From: RBC038 sp041390625
GTDB taxonomy: Bacteria > Chloroflexota > Dehalococcoidia > UBA2979
Direction: 5' to 3'
Assembly: GCA_041390625.1 (NCBI GenBank)
Contig: JAWKPM010000001.1
Location: 310,001 to 374,000, forward strand
DNA: 64,000 nucleotides
Part shown: positions 60,758 through 64,000 of the stretch, piece by piece
Position numbering within the stretch: the first letter of the stretch is position 1
Layout of the letters: every line of letters begins with the position of its first letter
Program-made: the position numbers and the translations under genes
Notes under the pieces: model-generated
What the model was told of the DNA's origin: nothing
What the model saw: the letters and a program-made list of their open reading frames with translations, nothing else
Databases searched by the model: none

Positions 60758-62752
60758 TCACGACCCTCGAGACCCGCGCATCAACCAGGACAGCCCGGCC
60801 GCCAGCGCAGCCACCGCGACGGCACTGACGAACGTCGAGCGCCCCGATGAACGCACCTCGGCGGTCGGACGCGGCGCGATCTCCCACGTCGCGAGCGACG
60901 GTCGAAGCGCAGGCGCAACGGCGTCGCCGGCCTCGATGGCGCGAAGGTCGGGCTCGCTCGGATCGTCGGACGTCGCCTCGACTGGCTCATCGAGGGGCAG
61001 TGCAACCGCCTCGACGGGGCGCAGCACCGGCACGGGCTGGTTCGCGGGAATCTCCTCGCGGACGAGGCCGTATGTCGCCTCGATGGGCGCAGCGGTGCCG
61101 TTCGTGTTCGAGACGAGGCCGTACGCGCCGGTCGCGCCATCGCGATGCGCGGCGAGCGAGATCGGCTGAGCCGTCTCAGAAGGCGCGCTGCGACCGTCCT
61201 CGCGAGGCGTCATGTAGTCGAGGGACGCCTCGGTCCCCTCGATGTAGTCCCGTCGAGGTGCGCGTCGCCGCGCCATCGCCGGCGCGACCCCCGCCGAAGC
61301 CGCGGTCATCGAGGTCGCAGCGGCGGCGAAGCCGAGCGCCGATGCCGGCCGCGGAGCGCTGTCGCCGGCCGCGGGGAGTGGCGCCCGAACCGGCGGCGGT
61401 GGGGGCGGCGCGGCCTCGGTGGCCGCCTCGTCCTCGTCGAACTGTGTCGAAACCGACCGCGAGAACACGTAGCGCGGGCTGACGATGAGCATCAGCACCA
61501 TGAACGCGAGGATGCCGCCACCGAGCAGCACGAACGTCTCGACGGCGCCGATGTTGTCGGCCACGACGCCCATCGGGCCGGACATCAGCGGGAAGACGCT
61601 GAACGTCAGCATGTAGACGCTCATCACACGCCCGTAAAACTCGGGCTTCGTCTCCGCCATGATCATCGTGTTGTTGAGCGTCTGGTACGTCGTCGAGAAG
61701 AGGCCGACGCCCAGCAGCGCCACGAGGGCACCGACGTACCCAAACGGCAGCGCGAGGAGCCCGAGGCCCAGCAGCGAGGCGCCGAAGCCGAGGCCGGCCG
61801 TGAACTGCAGCAGCGGCTTGCGGGGGAACTCGGTCATGCCGGCGATGGCGATCGAACCAACGATCGCGCCGATGCCGGTCATCGTGAACATGAAGCCGTA
61901 GGCCCCAGGCTCGAGGCCGAGCTCGTCGACGGCGAAGCCCGGCAGCAGCGTCATATACGGCATCCCGAGGATGGTCGGGATGAACGCCATGATCATCAGC
62001 AAGATCATCGTGCGCGAGCTGGCGATGTACCGCAGCCCGATCATGATCTCGGCGGCGACGCTGCCTCGAGAGGTCGAACCGGCGAGGTGCGACGTCGAGG
62101 GCGGCAGGCGGAAGAGGAACAGCAGCACGAAGAGGTAGAGGAAGCTCTGCGCGTAGTACGCGGACTCCACACCCCACGCGGCAATCAGGATGCCCGCGAT
62201 CATCGGGCCGATGATGCGCGTCGAGTTCATCGCCACGTTGTTCAGGGCGATGGCGTTCATGAGGTCGCGCTGAGGCACGAGCTCGGCCAGCAGCGCCTGG
62301 CGCGCAGGCATGTTGAAGGCGAAGAGCGTGCCCTGGACGAGGCCCATGGCAAACAGCCACGGGATCGAGATTTGTCCGATGGTGATGAGCACGGCGGTGA
62401 GGAGCGACAGCACCCCGGTGCCCGTCTGCACGATGATGATCACGTTGCGCTTGTTCACGCGGTCCGCGACCGCGCCACCCAGCAGCGAGAACATCAGCTG
62501 CGGGATGCCCCACGCCATCATCACGATGCCGACAGACGTGTACGTCCCCGTCAGCTGGTAGGCGAGCAGGCCGCGCGCCACCATCTGCATCTGCATGCCG
62601 GCGAACGAGGCCGCCTGCGAGAACCACAGCGAGCGGTAGTGCTTGTGCTTGAGTGAGGTGAACGCCGCGCGCATCGAGGGCTTGGATCGACCGGCCATCG
62701 GGCGTCCGCCCGGGCCCCGCCGCATCCCTGCAGCACCGCCAGCCATCGCCAT
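60758..62752 (-). CDS. MFS transporter with long C-terminal tail and terminal membrane helix
   Basis: A 664-residue protein. Residues about 30-420 are a twelve-helix facilitator closely similar to the next gene (GGAVADRVNKRNVIIIVQ, MPARQALLAELVPQRDLMNAIALNNVAMN, FYGRVMSVYMLTF). A tail of about 230 residues follows, rich in Pro, Ala, Glu and Arg (with a run of Pro residues and RRRAPRRDYIEG), then a final hydrophobic helix FVSAVAVAALAAGLSWLM. The ATG at 62752 has GGGAGA upstream. The tail is unusual for this family. Confidence 0.85.
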   Translation of the reverse strand: MAMAGGAAGMRRGPGGRPMAGRSKPSMRAAFTSLKHKHYRSLWFSQAASFAGMQMQMVARGLLAYQLTGTYTSVGIVMMAWGIPQLMFSLLGGAVADRVNKRNVIIIVQTGTGVLSLLTAVLITIGQISIPWLFAMGLVQGTLFAFNMPARQALLAELVPQRDLMNAIALNNVAMNSTRIIGPMIAGILIAAWGVESAYYAQSFLYLFVLLFLFRLPPSTSHLAGSTSRGSVAAEIMIGLRYIASSRTMILLMIMAFIPTILGMPYMTLLPGFAVDELGLEPGAYGFMFTMTGIGAIVGSIAIAGMTEFPRKPLLQFTAGLGFGASLLGLGLLALPFGYVGALVALLGVGLFSTTYQTLNNTMIMAETKPEFYGRVMSVYMLTFSVFPLMSGPMGVVADNIGAVETFVLLGGGILAFMVLMLIVSPRYVFSRSVSTQFDEDEAATEAAPPPPPPVRAPLPAAGDSAPRPASALGFAAAATSMTAASAGVAPAMARRRAPRRDYIEGTEASLDYMTPREDGRSAPSETAQPISLAAHRDGATGAYGLVSNTNGTAAPIEATYGLVREEIPANQPVPVLRPVEAVALPLDEPVEATSDDPSEPDLRAIEAGDAVAPALRPSLATWEIAPRPTAEVRSSGRSTFVSAVAVAALAAGLSWLMRGSRGS

Positions 62753-62962
62753 TGCCGTCTCCCACCATCGAGGAAAAATCGAGGACAAATGGAATGCCAG
62801 AGCGGGCCGCGAGAGCCCGTTCCGACCATGCTAGAAGGCGCGTAACCTTCCCGTCAACGTGAGATTGCCTCCTTCGGCACTTTGTAACGCCTCCGGCTCG
62901 TTGACGCGCCCCCGCCTCGAACGCAAGATGCCCGCACCCCGGGTGCACGCAGGAGGCGACGC

Positions 62963-64000
62963 ATGCCCGAACCGCACGTCGGACCGCTCGAGGGCATTCG
63001 CGTCATCGAGGCGTGCGGACCGATCGGCCATTACGCCGGCCGCCTCCTCGCCGACCTCGGCGCCGACGTCATCAAGGTCGAGACGCCCGCCGGCGACCCC
63101 GCTCGAAGCCACGCGCCGCACCTCGAGGGCCTCCCGCCGCTCGAGGCATCACTGCCGTTTCTGCTTCGAAACGCCAACAAGCGCGGCATCGTCCTCGACC
63201 TCGACGGCGAGACCGGGCGCACGCGCTTCCTCGAACTCCTGGCGAGCGCCGACGTGCTCATCGATGCCTGGTCGCTCGACGAGCGCGCGAGCCTCGGGCT
63301 CGACGATGCGGCGGTCGAGGTGGCCAGCCCCTCGATCATCCGTGCCTCGATCACCGGCTGGGGGCTGAGCGGGCCTCGAGCCGGACAGCCGTTCGCCGAC
63401 ATCGTCGGCGACGCGATGTCCGGGGTGATGCGCCTCGCCGGCTTCCCGGACGGGCCGCCGGAGCAGCTGCCGGACCTGCAGGGCTACACCTGCGCCTCGA
63501 TCAACGCCGCCGCCGGCATCGTCGCCGCCATCCTCCATCGCGACGCGACGGGCGAGGCGCAGCACGTCGAGGTCTCGATGCAGGAAGCGCTCTCGATGGC
63601 GCAAGAGACCGCGATGATGCAGACGGACATCCTCGGGACGGACCGCGAGCGCCGCGGCGAGGGATCAACCCTCGAGTTCGACATGCCGGGCCTCGGGCTC
63701 CACGAGTGTGCCGATGGTTACGTCTACATGATGGCGAGTGGCACCGCCGGTAGTGGGTTCGCCGGCGTCGTCGAGCTCATGGCACAGGACGGCGCCGCCG
63801 AGGACCTGCAGCAAGAGCCCTACGCCTCGTTCATCGCCGAGCGCATGAACCGCAACGTGCTCTCGCCCCTCATCGCCGACCCGGCCACGCGCGACGAGGT
63901 GCTCGCGACGCTGGCCCACATCGATGGCGTCGTGCGCTCGTATCTCCGCACGAAGCCGAAGCGCGAGGTCTACGAGCGCGGCCAGGAGCTCCGCGTCCTG
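62963..64000 (+). CDS. CaiB/BaiF (family III) CoA-transferase homologue (3' end outside window)
   Basis: The 346 visible residues include GPLEGIRVIEACGPIGHYAGRLL near the start, ANKRGIVLDLDG (71-82), ASITGWGLSGPRAG (128-141) and ADIVGDAMSGVMRLAGFPDG. At the position of the catalytic Asp, counting 21 residues back from the GEAQ turn, is Tyr175; the nearest acidic residue is D171. The turn itself is also atypical (GEAQ instead of GxGQ). It may thus be a non-catalytic or differently acting member. The ATG at 62963 follows AGGAGG. It is divergent from the MFS pair. Confidence 0.85.
   Translation, partial: MPEPHVGPLEGIRVIEACGPIGHYAGRLLADLGADVIKVETPAGDPARSHAPHLEGLPPLEASLPFLLRNANKRGIVLDLDGETGRTRFLELLASADVLIDAWSLDERASLGLDDAAVEVASPSIIRASITGWGLSGPRAGQPFADIVGDAMSGVMRLAGFPDGPPEQLPDLQGYTCASINAAAGIVAAILHRDATGEAQHVEVSMQEALSMAQETAMMQTDILGTDRERRGEGSTLEFDMPGLGLHECADGYVYMMASGTAGSGFAGVVELMAQDGAAEDLQQEPYASFIAERMNRNVLSPLIADPATRDEVLATLAHIDGVVRSYLRTKPKREVYERGQELRVL

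Noticed and set aside
59436..62752. Tandem MFS genes as an assembly duplication
   Set aside because: The two proteins are clearly diverged throughout and differ in their C-termini, so this is an old gene duplication.
1..64000. Insertion sequences, prophage, CRISPR arrays, rRNA
   Set aside because: No transposase or integrase motifs, direct-repeat arrays with spacers or rRNA segments were seen on either strand.

Overview
The window is high-GC bacterial DNA with tightly packed genes, frequent 4-bp start/stop overlaps, Shine-Dalgarno starts mixed with apparently leaderless ones, and no mobile elements, CRISPR arrays or rRNA. The mix is many CaiB/BaiF (family III) CoA-transferases, luciferase-like oxidoreductases, a PPOX-fold protein, a B12-dependent ribonucleotide reductase, ThyX, a large-subunit glutamate synthase and short Ser/Thr-rich lipoproteins. 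That suggests a non-dehalogenating Dehalococcoidia-like Chloroflexota. This assignment is inferred from gene content only.

Layout. 1-1.0 kb: membrane glycosyltransferase (cut by the window edge), then tRNA-Arg(CCT). 1.4-4.0 kb: two tandem CoA-transferases, the first without the catalytic Asp. 4.2-8.0 kb: ArsB/NhaD-type permease, Xaa-Pro aminopeptidase, a lipoprotein and a small membrane protein. 8.2-11.9 kb: nrdJ with its own promoter and terminator. 12.0-15.1 kb: envelope proteins and a crotonase. 15.3-20.3 kb: metE, a peptide-type ABC solute-binding lipoprotein and a DtxR-like regulator. 20.4-26.9 kb: nucleotidyltransferase-like protein, LLM oxidoreductase, M42 peptidase, RNA uracil methyltransferase, Maf, SAM methyltransferase and a LiaF/LiaI-like pair. 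27.0-31.1 kb: MacB-type ABC exporter operon. 31.2-35.8 kb: gltB. 36.0-42.4 kb: CoA-transferase, EamA and YibE/F membrane proteins, LLM oxidoreductase, M20 peptidase and a 3-hydroxyacyl-CoA dehydrogenase-like protein.

42.4-46.4 kb holds the most unusual item: a thioredoxin-fold lipoprotein whose reading frame is interrupted by one TGA exactly at the first Cys of the CxxC motif (W-TGA-P-F-C). A SECIS-like hairpin with a GG-containing apical loop follows immediately. I read it as a selenoprotein. Beside it lie a PPOX protein, a 6PGDH-type dehydrogenase, a kinase-fold protein and a cupredoxin lipoprotein. 46.4-49.3 kb: acyl-CoA dehydrogenase plus an oxalyl-CoA decarboxylase/2-hydroxyacyl-CoA lyase-like enzyme. 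49.4-57.9 kb: TlpA-like thioredoxin, sirtuin coupled to a beta-propeller, an alpha/beta hydrolase lacking its Ser nucleophile, CoA-transferase, FabF, small unknowns and ThyX. 58.0-64.0 kb: acetyl-CoA hydrolase/transferase-family enzyme, two tandem MFS transporters and another CoA-transferase cut by the window end.

Functionally the window combines CoA-thioester catabolism (CoA-transferases, dehydrogenases, a TPP lyase), peptide uptake and hydrolysis (SBP, PepP, M42, M20), DNA-precursor synthesis (NrdJ, ThyX) and extracytoplasmic thiol redox (selenoprotein and TlpA). A sequence-wide feature is a very high density of CCTCGA/TCGAGG, which appears to override codon choice.
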